Assembly (NCBI GenBank): GCA_031277685.1
Contig: JAITLV010000280.1
Coordinates: 1 to 64,000, forward strand
Direction of reading: 5' to 3'
Length of the DNA: 64,000 nt
Origin: Sphingobacterium sp.
Lineage (GTDB): Bacteria; Bacteroidota; Bacteroidia; Sphingobacteriales; Sphingobacteriaceae
Shown here: positions 35,251 through 44,061 of the stretch, piece after piece
Layout of the letters: each line of letters begins with the position of its first letter
Numbering within the stretch: the stretch's first letter is position 1
Notes under the pieces: model-generated
Databases searched by the model: none
Told to the model about the DNA's origin: nothing
What the model saw: the letters and a program-made list of their open reading frames with translations, nothing else
Program-made: the position numbers and the translations under genes

Positions 35251-38200
35251 ATGTACAAACGATATAGACAGATAGCGTTTTTCCTGCTGCTGGCCTTGGT
35301 ACCAATGTTAGCCGGAGCACAGTTCAGCCCTAGTAGCGATCAGAACCGGATCATTACTAGAACACCTCGTAAGGCAGGCTATGATCCTAGCATCCCCGCC
35401 ATACAGAAAGTGGAGGACGTGAATATTGACGTGGAGTATTTTGATGACCTGGGCAGGCTGATCCAGCGTGTCAACTGGCAGAGTGGCCCACAGAAATACG
35501 ATGTTGTACAGATGGTCGAATATGACAATTTTGGCAGGGAGAGTTCAAAGTACCTTCCTTATGCCAAAAGTCCGGCCAATGCCGGGCGATATACGCGAGT
35601 ACCTAAAGGTGAGCTGTATGGTTATTACTCAATGGAGCTTGGACCATCTATTTTCAAGAGCCGGGCTCCAGTCGCGGTGGCTAACCTGGAATCCAGTCCT
35701 CTGGGACGTGTGCTGCAACAAGGAGCCCCGGGATGGTCCTGGCAACCAGTCTCTACCCGTAATGCTGTCGTAACCAGTGATTCCACAGGGCATAGTACTG
35801 TGCTGGAATACGGGACCAACCTTGCTGGAGACGTTAGGTTGTGGACGATAAATAGCTCGAACAATGGGGCAAGCGCTATAAACGGTACCACTCAAGTGTT
35901 CTATACAAAGGACAGACTTCGGATGAAGAGGACCAAAGATGAAAATTGGGTCGTATCTTCAGGCAGGGCAGGCGTAGCTGAGGAATATACCGATTTGGCC
36001 GGGCGGACTGTATTGAAAAGGAGGTGGGAGACAGACACAAAAAAATTAGATACTTATTATATATATGATGATCTGGGAAACCTTCGCTATGTGATCCCTC
36101 CCGGGTTCCCGGGCACGACATTTTCGGAAAGCGCCACGGGAGATTTTGCAGAACTGGTCTATGCATACAGCTATGATGCCCGTCGTAGGGTCATACGCAA
36201 GAAAGTTCCCGGCAAGGACTGGCAGTGGTTTGTCTATAACGGCAAGGATCAGCTCATTTTGAGTCAGGATGGTAACCAGCGCAAGCGGCAGCGATGGAGC
36301 TTCACCCGTTATGACGGATTGGGAAGGGTTACCTCTACTGGACTTTATGTCAATATAACCCAGCTTACCCTTGAGCAGATGACTGCTTATGTGGATGGGC
36401 TTGAACAACCTCTTTGGGAAAATCGAGGCGGAGCATCTGACTACCCATCACCTTCAGCAGTTTTCCCTGTTGCATCTTCGGGATCAACGATCATGGTCCT
36501 GACCGTAAATTATTATGATGACTATGCATTTACGGGTGCAAGCGGGATGCCTGTGAAGGGTTTGGCGAAAAGCACAAAAACCCAGGGTCTGTTGACCGGC
36601 ACGCGGATTTATAGGGACGATGGTACCGGGCCGATGCTGACGGTTCATTATTATGATGGAAAAGGGCGCATGGTTCAGACAGTGTCACAGAACCATATCG
36701 GTGGGATCGATACTGAGACCAATACCTACGGTTTTACGAACGAACTATTGACAAGCAGACGCGAACACCGTCCGACTTCGGCCGGGAGCCTGACAACGGT
36801 TCTGACCACCAATGAATATGATCATGGTGGACGCCTTGTTCAGGTTCGAAAGAAAGTGAACAGCCAGGCAGAAATTATCCAAAGCCGGATGGCTTATAAT
36901 GAAATTGGACAGCTTAAGAGCAAGAGCCTCCATAGTGAAAATGGGGGTGTAAACTTTGCTACCAGCATTGCTTATAGTTATAATGAAAGAGGATGGCAGA
37001 CTGGAGCCGTTTCACCTCTGTTTAGCTATCAATTGGACTATAATGTAAGTGGAAGCGTCTTATTGCCCAATGCACAATATAATGGCAATATTGCCCGCCA
37101 ACAATGGAAACATACCTATGCGGGGTCTACATGGGTAAACGATATGTTTACCTATAGCTATGACGCCCTGAACAGGCTGAAGAGCGGCGTCAGTACAGGT
37201 TTGAAAGAGGTGCTGACCTATGATGATATGGGCAATATTCGGACACTAACCCGTGATAACGGGGCGGTGGTTGCCTACAGCTACAATAATACCAATAAAA
37301 GCAACAGGCTCGCGGGACTTTCTGGTGGGATCAGCGGTAGCTTCGCCTATGACCTGAATGGCAATGCAACCAAGGACCGCACGGGCATGAGCTTTAGCTA
37401 TAATCATCTTGATTTGCCTAAAACAGCCGAAAAGGCAGGTACAAGCGTGAGTAATCTATATGATGCCATGGGCAATAAGCTCCGCAAGATGTCGACTGTT
37501 GGTTCTGTCAGCACCGAACGCAATTATGTGGACGGCATCGAGTACAGCATGAACGGAACTGGGCTGGGAAGTATTGAGCGGATTGCTACAGAAGACGGTT
37601 TTCTATTGAACAGTTCGGGCACTTATAGCTATTATTACAACCTAACGGATCATTTGGGCAATGTTCGAGTGGTATTTAAAAAAGATGGTACGCCTACAGC
37701 ACCAGTAGCTGTAGTGATGCAGCGCCAGGATTATTATCCTTTTGGCAAGACTAAAAATGTTGCAACCAGTCTTGACAATAAGTACCTTTATAATGGCAAG
37801 GAAATACAGAGCGAATTGGGTGGAGGAACGCACACCCTTGGAAGTTCCTATGTGCTGGAAGGACAGTATGACTACGGGGCTAGGTTCTATGACGCGGAGA
37901 TCGGCCGGTGGAATGTGGTGGATCCGTTGGCAGATGAGTTTGAGGATGTCTCTCCATATAACTATGGCATGAACAACCCGGTCCTGATGATCGATCCAAC
38001 AGGGATGGCAGCAGATACTACTGGCGGAATAATGGGGCCGATCGTAGATGTATGGAGGAATATTAAAGGAACATTGGTCGGTGCAATGACTGGGTCAAGG
38101 GTTTTGGAAATACCCAAATTACCCCCAGTTCCACCGCCACATCCTGCCGTTTTTGTAGCTGTATTAGTCTCAATCCCAGTAAATGTTTTCGAGCCCAAAA

Positions 38201-38511
38201 GGAATACTGATGAGATGGAATGGTATAGAAACAACAGAAGCCTGTTGGCAAAGAAGCATCAGTTAGGAGATAAGTTGCCCACGCCGGAGTTAAATAAAGA
38301 AAAATTCAATAAAAAACGAGGTAATCAAGGCTGGGAAAATAAAGAAACGGGAGAGATATATCAAAAAAGTCATACTGCACACGGAAATAAAAATAATGAA
38401 GGAACTCAATGGAAAGTTTGGCCAAAAGGAACAAGCGATTTTGGGTCGAATTCTAAAAGGTCTGGAGAAAGGACAACTCTAGATCAAAATGGAATTGTAA
38501 TTGGAAATTAG
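35251..38511 (+). CDS. RHS repeat polymorphic toxin, locus 2 (RHS-B2)
   Basis: A 1086-residue secreted RHS protein: signal peptide to about residue 23 (LAGAQ), DUF6443-type N-terminal block (DVEYFDDLGRLIQRVNW), YD repeats, and a core ending GARFYDAEIGRWNVVDPLAD and DPTGM at about 915-919. The variable end is 167 residues long with a Pro-rich segment (IPKLPPVPPPHPAVFVAV) and a C-terminal domain with GWENKETGEIYQKSHTAHGN and TQWKVWPKG, then RTTLDQNGIVIGN. The His-Ala-His and Lys-rich pattern looks like a small nuclease toxin of the CdiA/RHS type, family not identified. The core is very similar to RHS-B1; the tails are unrelated. The immunity gene begins 3 bp after the stop. Confidence 0.9.
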   Translation: MYKRYRQIAFFLLLALVPMLAGAQFSPSSDQNRIITRTPRKAGYDPSIPAIQKVEDVNIDVEYFDDLGRLIQRVNWQSGPQKYDVVQMVEYDNFGRESSKYLPYAKSPANAGRYTRVPKGELYGYYSMELGPSIFKSRAPVAVANLESSPLGRVLQQGAPGWSWQPVSTRNAVVTSDSTGHSTVLEYGTNLAGDVRLWTINSSNNGASAINGTTQVFYTKDRLRMKRTKDENWVVSSGRAGVAEEYTDLAGRTVLKRRWETDTKKLDTYYIYDDLGNLRYVIPPGFPGTTFSESATGDFAELVYAYSYDARRRVIRKKVPGKDWQWFVYNGKDQLILSQDGNQRKRQRWSFTRYDGLGRVTSTGLYVNITQLTLEQMTAYVDGLEQPLWENRGGASDYPSPSAVFPVASSGSTIMVLTVNYYDDYAFTGASGMPVKGLAKSTKTQGLLTGTRIYRDDGTGPMLTVHYYDGKGRMVQTVSQNHIGGIDTETNTYGFTNELLTSRREHRPTSAGSLTTVLTTNEYDHGGRLVQVRKKVNSQAEIIQSRMAYNEIGQLKSKSLHSENGGVNFATSIAYSYNERGWQTGAVSPLFSYQLDYNVSGSVLLPNAQYNGNIARQQWKHTYAGSTWVNDMFTYSYDALNRLKSGVSTGLKEVLTYDDMGNIRTLTRDNGAVVAYSYNNTNKSNRLAGLSGGISGSFAYDLNGNATKDRTGMSFSYNHLDLPKTAEKAGTSVSNLYDAMGNKLRKMSTVGSVSTERNYVDGIEYSMNGTGLGSIERIATEDGFLLNSSGTYSYYYNLTDHLGNVRVVFKKDGTPTAPVAVVMQRQDYYPFGKTKNVATSLDNKYLYNGKEIQSELGGGTHTLGSSYVLEGQYDYGARFYDAEIGRWNVVDPLADEFEDVSPYNYGMNNPVLMIDPTGMAADTTGGIMGPIVDVWRNIKGTLVGAMTGSRVLEIPKLPPVPPPHPAVFVAVLVSIPVNVFEPKRNTDEMEWYRNNRSLLAKKHQLGDKLPTPELNKEKFNKKRGNQGWENKETGEIYQKSHTAHGNKNNEGTQWKVWPKGTSDFGSNSKRSGERTTLDQNGIVIGN

Positions 38512-38513
38512 AT

Positions 38514-38861
38514 ATGAATTTTGATACTTTATATAGTAGATCTTTAGGGTTTTGGCCAAACGATATATGTATTGATGATGGCCAATTTATGGAAAATGGT
38601 GTACTTTTCAAGAATTTGTCATTTGTATGGGATACTGTTGAACAGAAGACAAACGATTTGGATGAATGGATGTCACTTATGACCTGGGTTTTATTTGCAG
38701 AGCTACATAGTCAGGCAATCTTAAACTATGAGCAGGGACTTCATTATGTTTATAAGGATAACATAAATAAAGAAAATGTAAAAAAGAGATTGTTGGAAAA
38801 TTTGAAAACGCCAGACTACCTGGATATGTATGAAGAGTTTGTTAAGGACAATAAAATTTGA
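38514..38861 (+). CDS. Immunity protein for the RHS-B2 toxin
   Basis: A 115-residue acidic protein starting 3 bp after the RHS-B2 stop, the classic immunity position. It is helical in the second half (NYEQGLHYVYKDNINKENVK). No family was recognised. Confidence 0.7.
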   Translation: MNFDTLYSRSLGFWPNDICIDDGQFMENGVLFKNLSFVWDTVEQKTNDLDEWMSLMTWVLFAELHSQAILNYEQGLHYVYKDNINKENVKKRLLENLKTPDYLDMYEEFVKDNKI

Positions 38862-38956
38862 TTTTTTTGATTATCAACAATGAAATAGGTGGCTCTACTT
38901 TTAAGAAATGCGTTGTCAATTAACGCAAGAAAGAGTAATTCTTGAAGATATTATCA

Positions 38957-39079
38957 ATCAAATGTCAATTGAAAGAATTCTTCGAAGGCTATCAAAGCGG
39001 TGTTCAAAGTAGGAATCAGTATAGAAGAGGAGACGATTACAGAATAAATGAAAAATACAACGATATTACAGACAGCTAA
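38957..39079 (+). pseudogene. Displaced toxin C-terminal remnant, locus 2
   Basis: An open frame without a start ends in EFFEGYQSGVQSRNQYRRGD then DYRINEKYNDITDS. It overlaps by 32 bp the start of the immunity relic, as real toxin-immunity pairs in this window do. The boundary upstream is arbitrary; no core residues are left. Confidence 0.45.
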
Positions 39080-39317
39080 TGAATTTGTATCAAAAGGAGA
39101 TTTAGCTTACTGTAATGCAAAAACGAATAGGTATTTGTAAAACAATATTCTCCCGATTTTAGAAAATATTTTGTCCGTAGATAAGATGATAATAAGCGAA
39201 GGGATTGAACCAGATATTGGATTTGCTGGAAATATAGCAAATTTTAAACTTCTTAATTTAGAACTGTCCATTTATGGATCGATGAACTGGACTGTGTTTT
39301 TCAAAATTTCTCTTTAA
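39048..39317 (+). pseudogene. Immunity gene relic with nonsense codon
   Basis: From the ATG at 39048 the frame reads MKNTTILQTANEFVSKGDLA, stops at TAA (39138-39140), and continues in the same frame as NNILPILENILSVDKMIISE then LLNLELSIYGSMNWTVFFKI to 39317. A single nonsense mutation therefore disables an otherwise open frame of 89 codons. Context suggests an immunity gene. Confidence 0.6.
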
Positions 39318-39370
39318 AATATTTAACTCACTTGTGATACAAAATTGATACCTCGATCCGTTAAATATTT

Positions 39371-40051
39371 ATGTCCAGTTTTAAGTTGTTTGACTATAAA
39401 ATACTTAAAGTCAACTTTATGCCACCAGATGGAGCATATAGAAACAACCATCATATTTCTTATATCAAGATTACGAGATCTGGGCAAAATTTTTCCATAG
39501 AAGGGCCGTCAGATATAACGACTAACTCAGTTTATAAAGTTAAATCTAATTCATTCTTGCTAGATCATCCATTTATATGGAGAACTACCGGAAATATTGC
39601 TATTGTTGGTGATTCTATCGGTCCAAGCTTGACAGTTCAGAAGTCAAATACCAGTCCTTTGAAAGGAACTATCTCTGCTATTTTGCCAGGATGTGGCGAG
39701 ATTGCAATCAAAAAGTTTGATGCTTGTGAAACTCTAAATTCTTTTGTGGATATAAATGGTCCCAGTATCATAAAAGTTGGACAATCGAATAGATCCTACA
39801 GCTGGACTATAACTGATTCAAGATATACGAATTTGAGTTGGAGCCTAAGTACTTCTAAACTTACGACCAGTTCTCCAAGTGCAAACTCCTTACTTATTTC
39901 CGTACCTCGAACCTATAAAGTCATTGACCAGGCTGCTCAAGGTGATTACGTGACTTTAACAATTACTGGGACGGGGCCATGTGGTGTAAGCTCAGTGCAT
40001 TTTCCTATTTTCGTTTCCACTGGTTACCCTCCGATAAATCCTAAACAGTAG
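39371..40051 (+). CDS. Hypothetical Ig-/PKD-like protein
   Basis: A 226-residue protein without a signal peptide at its annotated start. The C-terminal half has beta-sandwich features (GPSIIKVGQSNRSYSWTITD then TITGTGPCGVSSVHFPIFVS) like the Ig or PKD modules of secreted Bacteroidota proteins. The lack of a signal and the position directly after the relics suggest it is a fragment of a larger surface protein. Function unknown. Confidence 0.5.
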   Translation: MSSFKLFDYKILKVNFMPPDGAYRNNHHISYIKITRSGQNFSIEGPSDITTNSVYKVKSNSFLLDHPFIWRTTGNIAIVGDSIGPSLTVQKSNTSPLKGTISAILPGCGEIAIKKFDACETLNSFVDINGPSIIKVGQSNRSYSWTITDSRYTNLSWSLSTSKLTTSSPSANSLLISVPRTYKVIDQAAQGDYVTLTITGTGPCGVSSVHFPIFVSTGYPPINPKQ

Positions 40052-40139
40052 TTTGGAATTTCAACTGACAGGAAATCGTGCATTAAATAAACAATATCCT
40101 GTTCGTATGGAATATGAGAAACTAGATTACTTATTCGTG

Positions 40140-40934
40140 TTAGAAAGGAGTAATCTGGTTTCTCTTTTTTACGAGATGAAGAGCTAAATGATAATTGAGA
40201 TTTTTAATATTGTCATAATTGGTAACATGAGCGATGTTATCGTCTCTTTTTAAATTCAGCTTAGAAAACAAAAATCTTTTAATTGATGAATTTTCAATCG
40301 ATTTATAGTTTTTTAAAATCTCTGGAATAAAGGCTTTTTTTATAATAATAGATTTATTATTTATTCTTAATGTGATGGTATCTTGTTCAATTTCCGGAGG
40401 TAAAACAAATGGATCGAAACCATAAGAGGAAAGTTCCTCTAGATATTTTTGCAGTTTCATCTCCCGTATGAATTTTTTCTTGTTAAAACGAAATTCTACA
40501 ACCTCAACCTCAACTGGGATATCGAGAAACTTAGCTAAACACAGACGGTGTTGACCGTCTGACGAAAAATAATGATTACTATATTTTTCTACTTGTATGT
40601 GATTACTGTTATTAGTAACATGTTCAATTAATGCATCTCGATCTTTAAAGCTATGCATTAATCCTTTTATTCGCTTAAGGCGCACCAGCAGCTCAGACCA
40701 ATCAAGTCTTGGAGCATCTAAGTAGGAATCTACATAGTTGTAAGCAAGGCCATGTGTAATACCTATTATATTTTTAGGTTCTATCGTCTTTTTTGATCGT
40801 TTGAGTTCATCAAAATATGGCAGATATTTAATGTGGTTGGTATGATACACTGGTTGATTATACCAGGTATTTTTACTATGATCAACGCCCAAGTCAGCTA
40901 ACCATCTCATTAAATCTTGTTTGTTTGGCCCCAT
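40140..40934 (-). CDS. ParB/Srx-like DGQHR-motif protein
   Basis: A 264-residue protein with the motif SSDGQHRLCLAKFLDIPVEV near 124-143, in which DGQHR (126-130) is the nucleotide-binding loop of the ParB/sulfiredoxin superfamily. The Leu/Ala-x-x-Leu helix and the following 'vevvEF' strand match. Enzymes of this group include CTPases, kinases and nucleases. Here the rest of the protein has no recognised domain. It faces away from the RHS island, and a stand-alone gene of this type near toxin loci could be part of a defence or regulation module; that is a guess. Confidence 0.6.
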   Translation of the reverse strand: MGPNKQDLMRWLADLGVDHSKNTWYNQPVYHTNHIKYLPYFDELKRSKKTIEPKNIIGITHGLAYNYVDSYLDAPRLDWSELLVRLKRIKGLMHSFKDRDALIEHVTNNSNHIQVEKYSNHYFSSDGQHRLCLAKFLDIPVEVEVVEFRFNKKKFIREMKLQKYLEELSSYGFDPFVLPPEIEQDTITLRINNKSIIIKKAFIPEILKNYKSIENSSIKRFLFSKLNLKRDDNIAHVTNYDNIKNLNYHLALHLVKKRNQITPF

Positions 40935-41028
40935 AATTTAAATTATATAATAAAGTACAAAATTTAAATTATATATAGTAATTCTTCTGATTCTATCATC
41001 TTTTGACTGAATCCTGTAAGGAACTTTT

Positions 41029-41073
41029 CGGTATCTCTCCCATACCGCTTACATATGCCTTCTTTTCCTCAGC
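41029..41073 (+). repeat. MANQFL module, copy D (5' end only)
   Basis: CTTTTCGGTATCTCTCCCAT begins at 41025. The inverted repeat CGGTAT-n7-ATACCG at 41029-41047 and the following 25 bp match copies A-C, but the promoter box and MANQFL frame are absent. The copy is truncated at about 41073. Confidence 0.75.
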
Positions 41074-41624
41074 AGTTAGTTTTGTTAAACCTGTTGGCAA
41101 CTACATATCAATCAGAGTTCGAAATATACCGTCATACATGTTTTTTTGCAATAGCTTGAATTAATTGTTACCAGTTAAATTACTTTGCCTTGGGGTTGAT
41201 TGGAGAGCATAATTACAATTTGATAAATAGAATTTTATTCGAAAGAGCCGTTTTCAACGATTGCCTTTGTGAAATTACGGAGGAATTAATAATAGAACAA
41301 TTCTTTAGACAGATTTTGGGAGGCCTAAAAATATTGAAGACATTAAAAACAAAATTGAACATTTTGTGTTCACTTTTTATAGAGAGCCATATTAGCTTAA
41401 AAAGCTTAAATAAATAATTGAATTCGATACTGTGTATAGCTAAAACAGCTATGGAAAATAAGTCAGTGTTTGGGAATATAGTGATGTGCAAATATTAATT
41501 AGTACCTGTTTCTGTATATCGTTATTCAAATTTTGATGATTAAGGCTAAATAGTGGGTATTAGAAGAGATTATTATATTCTAGATAACAGGAAAAACAAT
41601 TATCAAAAGTTATAAAGAACCTTT
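41074..41624. other. Region without a supported gene
   Basis: About 550 bp between the truncated module and the caspase gene. A 75-codon ORF at 41190-41417 has no start context, no family match and biased residues, so it was not called. The promoter of the caspase operon must lie near its end. Confidence 0.35.
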
Positions 41625-42533
41625 ATGAAACCTATTCAAAAAATTTTAATTATTGTGTTTTTTTCAATATTTGGTTCAGGACTAACTAGAGCCAACACTT
41701 ATACTCTGTTAATAGGCATGGATGTTATCAACGACAACGCCTACTTAAAAAGATATAATAAGGTCTATGATCAAAGTGGCACATCAGGTGTGAGCAGGGA
41801 TATCGATATAATGAACCAAATTGCTATGCAAAATGGCCATATTGTTAAAGAATTAAGGGCTGAGTTGGCTACACGCGGAGCAATCCTACAAGCTATCTCC
41901 GAAATAGGCGTTCTCGTTAAGCCTGGAGATCATTTTCTACTTTATTATTCTGGTCATGGAGATGAAATTCCAGACAAAAGTGGGGACGAAAAAAGCGGGT
42001 TCGATCAAGTTATGGTTGCATTTGATGAATACTTAGTTGATGATGAAATTGATAAATTGTTGCTCAAATATTTTACCAAGACCAACAACGTAATGATTGT
42101 CGATGCCTGTCACTCTGGTTCATCATATAAGAATATGGATTTCTTCTTAGATTTCAAATTGAATAAAAATTCAAAAAATAAATTCATGACCGAAAATATG
42201 GCTTTAAAACAAAAGGAGGAAATTTCTAAGGGAAAGATTACAACGGTGATAGAGCAACCCTATGTTTTATTGTATTTAGGTGCTACTCCGGATGGTAAAC
42301 TTGCTATTGGAGATATAACTGGGGGCCTACTTACTGGTTGTCTGCACAAAATTATTCGAGAAGCAATAAAAAAGGGTGACTGGAACCAGTATAGCTATGA
42401 AACGTTAGCTTACAAACTGAAAGAACTAATGAAAGTTGAAAATCAAGTTCTTCAATTCTTGGAAATAGGTGTGGGAGCAAAAGAGTTTGCAAAATCAATT
42501 CCATTTAAATCTCAATATTATGAAAAGAATTAA
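41625..42533 (+). CDS. Secreted caspase-like (C14) protease
   Basis: A 302-residue caspase-fold protease with a signal peptide (about 1-23), so it acts in the periplasm or outside. The catalytic dyad is visible: YYSGHGDE (His111) and IVDACHSGS (Cys162). The acidic S1-pocket region (SGDEKSGFDQVMVAFDEYL) is the metacaspase-like type that favours basic residues, although specificity cannot be fixed from sequence. Bacterial caspase homologues act in regulated cell death or defence when cytoplasmic; a secreted form is less usual. The next gene starts inside its last codons (14-bp overlap), indicating translational coupling. Confidence 0.85.
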   Translation: MKPIQKILIIVFFSIFGSGLTRANTYTLLIGMDVINDNAYLKRYNKVYDQSGTSGVSRDIDIMNQIAMQNGHIVKELRAELATRGAILQAISEIGVLVKPGDHFLLYYSGHGDEIPDKSGDEKSGFDQVMVAFDEYLVDDEIDKLLLKYFTKTNNVMIVDACHSGSSYKNMDFFLDFKLNKNSKNKFMTENMALKQKEEISKGKITTVIEQPYVLLYLGATPDGKLAIGDITGGLLTGCLHKIIREAIKKGDWNQYSYETLAYKLKELMKVENQVLQFLEIGVGAKEFAKSIPFKSQYYEKN

Positions 42534-43803
42534 TTTAGTTATTTTGTTATTAATGCTAATGACAGGCTTTTATTCTTATGGGCAAAAGTACTATCATGCA
42601 AAAACTGCTGGTCAAATCGGGCAAAATCCGTATTACATTTTGCCTAAAGCAAGTTTACTGATTGAGGTTCCCGTAATTACGAAAACATATACTCCTAGCC
42701 CCAATTTGCCAACGGATATTTCACCTGAAAATCTTAAGATTTTAAAAGAGAAATACGGATTGGATTTGAGCGTCTATGTCAAGGTGGAGAAACAAACGCC
42801 TTATATAAGTCATAGTGTTATGAATGATTCCGTAAAGATTAGCATTCTTGCAAAACCCGATTTGGATAAGATATTTTATACCGAAGGTCAAAAGAAATGG
42901 AATAAAGATAAGTCTATTTCTTTTGCGTATGGGACGGATGGTATTCTAACTGATGGTGAGTCAAGTTCTAAAGATATGACCTTTGATATAGTGGTGAAGG
43001 GTTTAAGCGGTTTAGCGCAGGTCGCGGGGGCAGCTTTTAGAGGGACGGAAAAGTCTAAGGTAAAAGATTCCCTTGTAACTTATAATGAATTAGACGATAT
43101 TTTAAAAGAGCTAGATAAACTTAGGATCGTTATTTCTGATTATGATATTTATAAAGATAACAAGTCCATGCTCGAAAAGAGATATGCTAGTGTTTTCAGC
43201 ACACTTTTCTATTCTGAAAAAGTTAAAATCGAGGTTATTAAGATTTATTATACCCCCGCGAATCTCTCTATAAATTCCGATTTGACAGTAAAGCCTTTTA
43301 GCTTTAATTCTACAAATGGCGTTATCACTTTGTCCCAAGCCTTATCGGATCAACTTTGGGCGAAAAACTTGCAATTTGGTTCAATTGATATTGGCCAAAC
43401 ATATACATTAAAATTTAGCAAACCTGTTGAGGGAGTTGAAAAATATATACAATCAGGTCCAAATTCCACTGGATTTGCTTATAATATCCCAGCAAAACTA
43501 GAAGTTAAGTTGACAGCTCCCGGAGAAAAAAATATATTTAATGATTTTATGAAAATCCCTCAATTTGGGACAATTGGTAGAATTATTTCTGACAAGAATA
43601 AACTGTCCTTCAGTCTCGATCCGTTAACCGGCGAATTGAGAAAACTAGGATTGGGCAGTTCAGCGATCACCGTTGATCAAGTCGGTGCTGGTACTACGGC
43701 CTTGACTGAATTGATTAAATACCAAGACGCAAAGTTAGATCTTGAAATAAAAAGGCTCGAAGCGGAAAAGAAAAAAAGAGATTTACTTAAGGAACTAGAG
43801 TAA
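42520..43803 (+). CDS. Exported partner of the caspase-like protease
   Basis: A 427-residue protein from the ATG at 42520; a longer frame from 42469 overlaps the caspase further and lacks the signal, so it is rejected. Signal peptide to about residue 21 (FYSYGQ). The mature part has beta-rich segments (YYILPKASLLIEVPVITKTY; ITLSQALSDQLWAKNLQFGS) and ends in a charged coiled coil (LEIKRLEAEKKKRDLLKELE). No family was recognised. Because it overlaps the caspase gene by 14 bp, it is likely its substrate, inhibitor or scaffold. A hairpin terminator follows. Confidence 0.65.
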   Translation: MKRINLVILLLMLMTGFYSYGQKYYHAKTAGQIGQNPYYILPKASLLIEVPVITKTYTPSPNLPTDISPENLKILKEKYGLDLSVYVKVEKQTPYISHSVMNDSVKISILAKPDLDKIFYTEGQKKWNKDKSISFAYGTDGILTDGESSSKDMTFDIVVKGLSGLAQVAGAAFRGTEKSKVKDSLVTYNELDDILKELDKLRIVISDYDIYKDNKSMLEKRYASVFSTLFYSEKVKIEVIKIYYTPANLSINSDLTVKPFSFNSTNGVITLSQALSDQLWAKNLQFGSIDIGQTYTLKFSKPVEGVEKYIQSGPNSTGFAYNIPAKLEVKLTAPGEKNIFNDFMKIPQFGTIGRIISDKNKLSFSLDPLTGELRKLGLGSSAITVDQVGAGTTALTELIKYQDAKLDLEIKRLEAEKKKRDLLKELE

Positions 43804-43920
43804 AAGAAGTAAAATTTCAGCTTGGAGAGATGAGCATCCTAGGATTACCGATAGGTGTATGAGGATCATCTGCGTATTGAATAGAGCAGTTAGAGCCTTA
43901 TTCACTCAACTTTTAAATCT

Positions 43921-43951
43921 AGCACTGCTCTTGTTAATCGAGAGCAGTGCT
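43921..43951. terminator. Hairpin terminator of the caspase operon
   Basis: A perfect 11-bp stem, AGCACTGCTCT at 43921-43931 and its complement at 43941-43951, with a 9-nt loop and a modest T-rich stretch downstream. Confidence 0.65.
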
Positions 43952-44061
43952 GCTTAGCTAGGTGTCTATTTAATTTTGCAATTCCAAAGATTTTATTTTG
44001 AAAACTTATTAAATTATTGACAGCTAATAACTGATATAGATTAACCCTAAAAACCAATATT

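Noticed and set aside
23412..38251. Many ORFs on both strands inside the RHS genes
   Set aside because: They are shadows of the GC-richer, repetitive RHS coding frames and have no start signals or family matches.
41190..41417. 75-codon ORF between the module and the caspase gene
   Set aside because: No start context, no family resemblance, and a composition that fits random AT-rich DNA.
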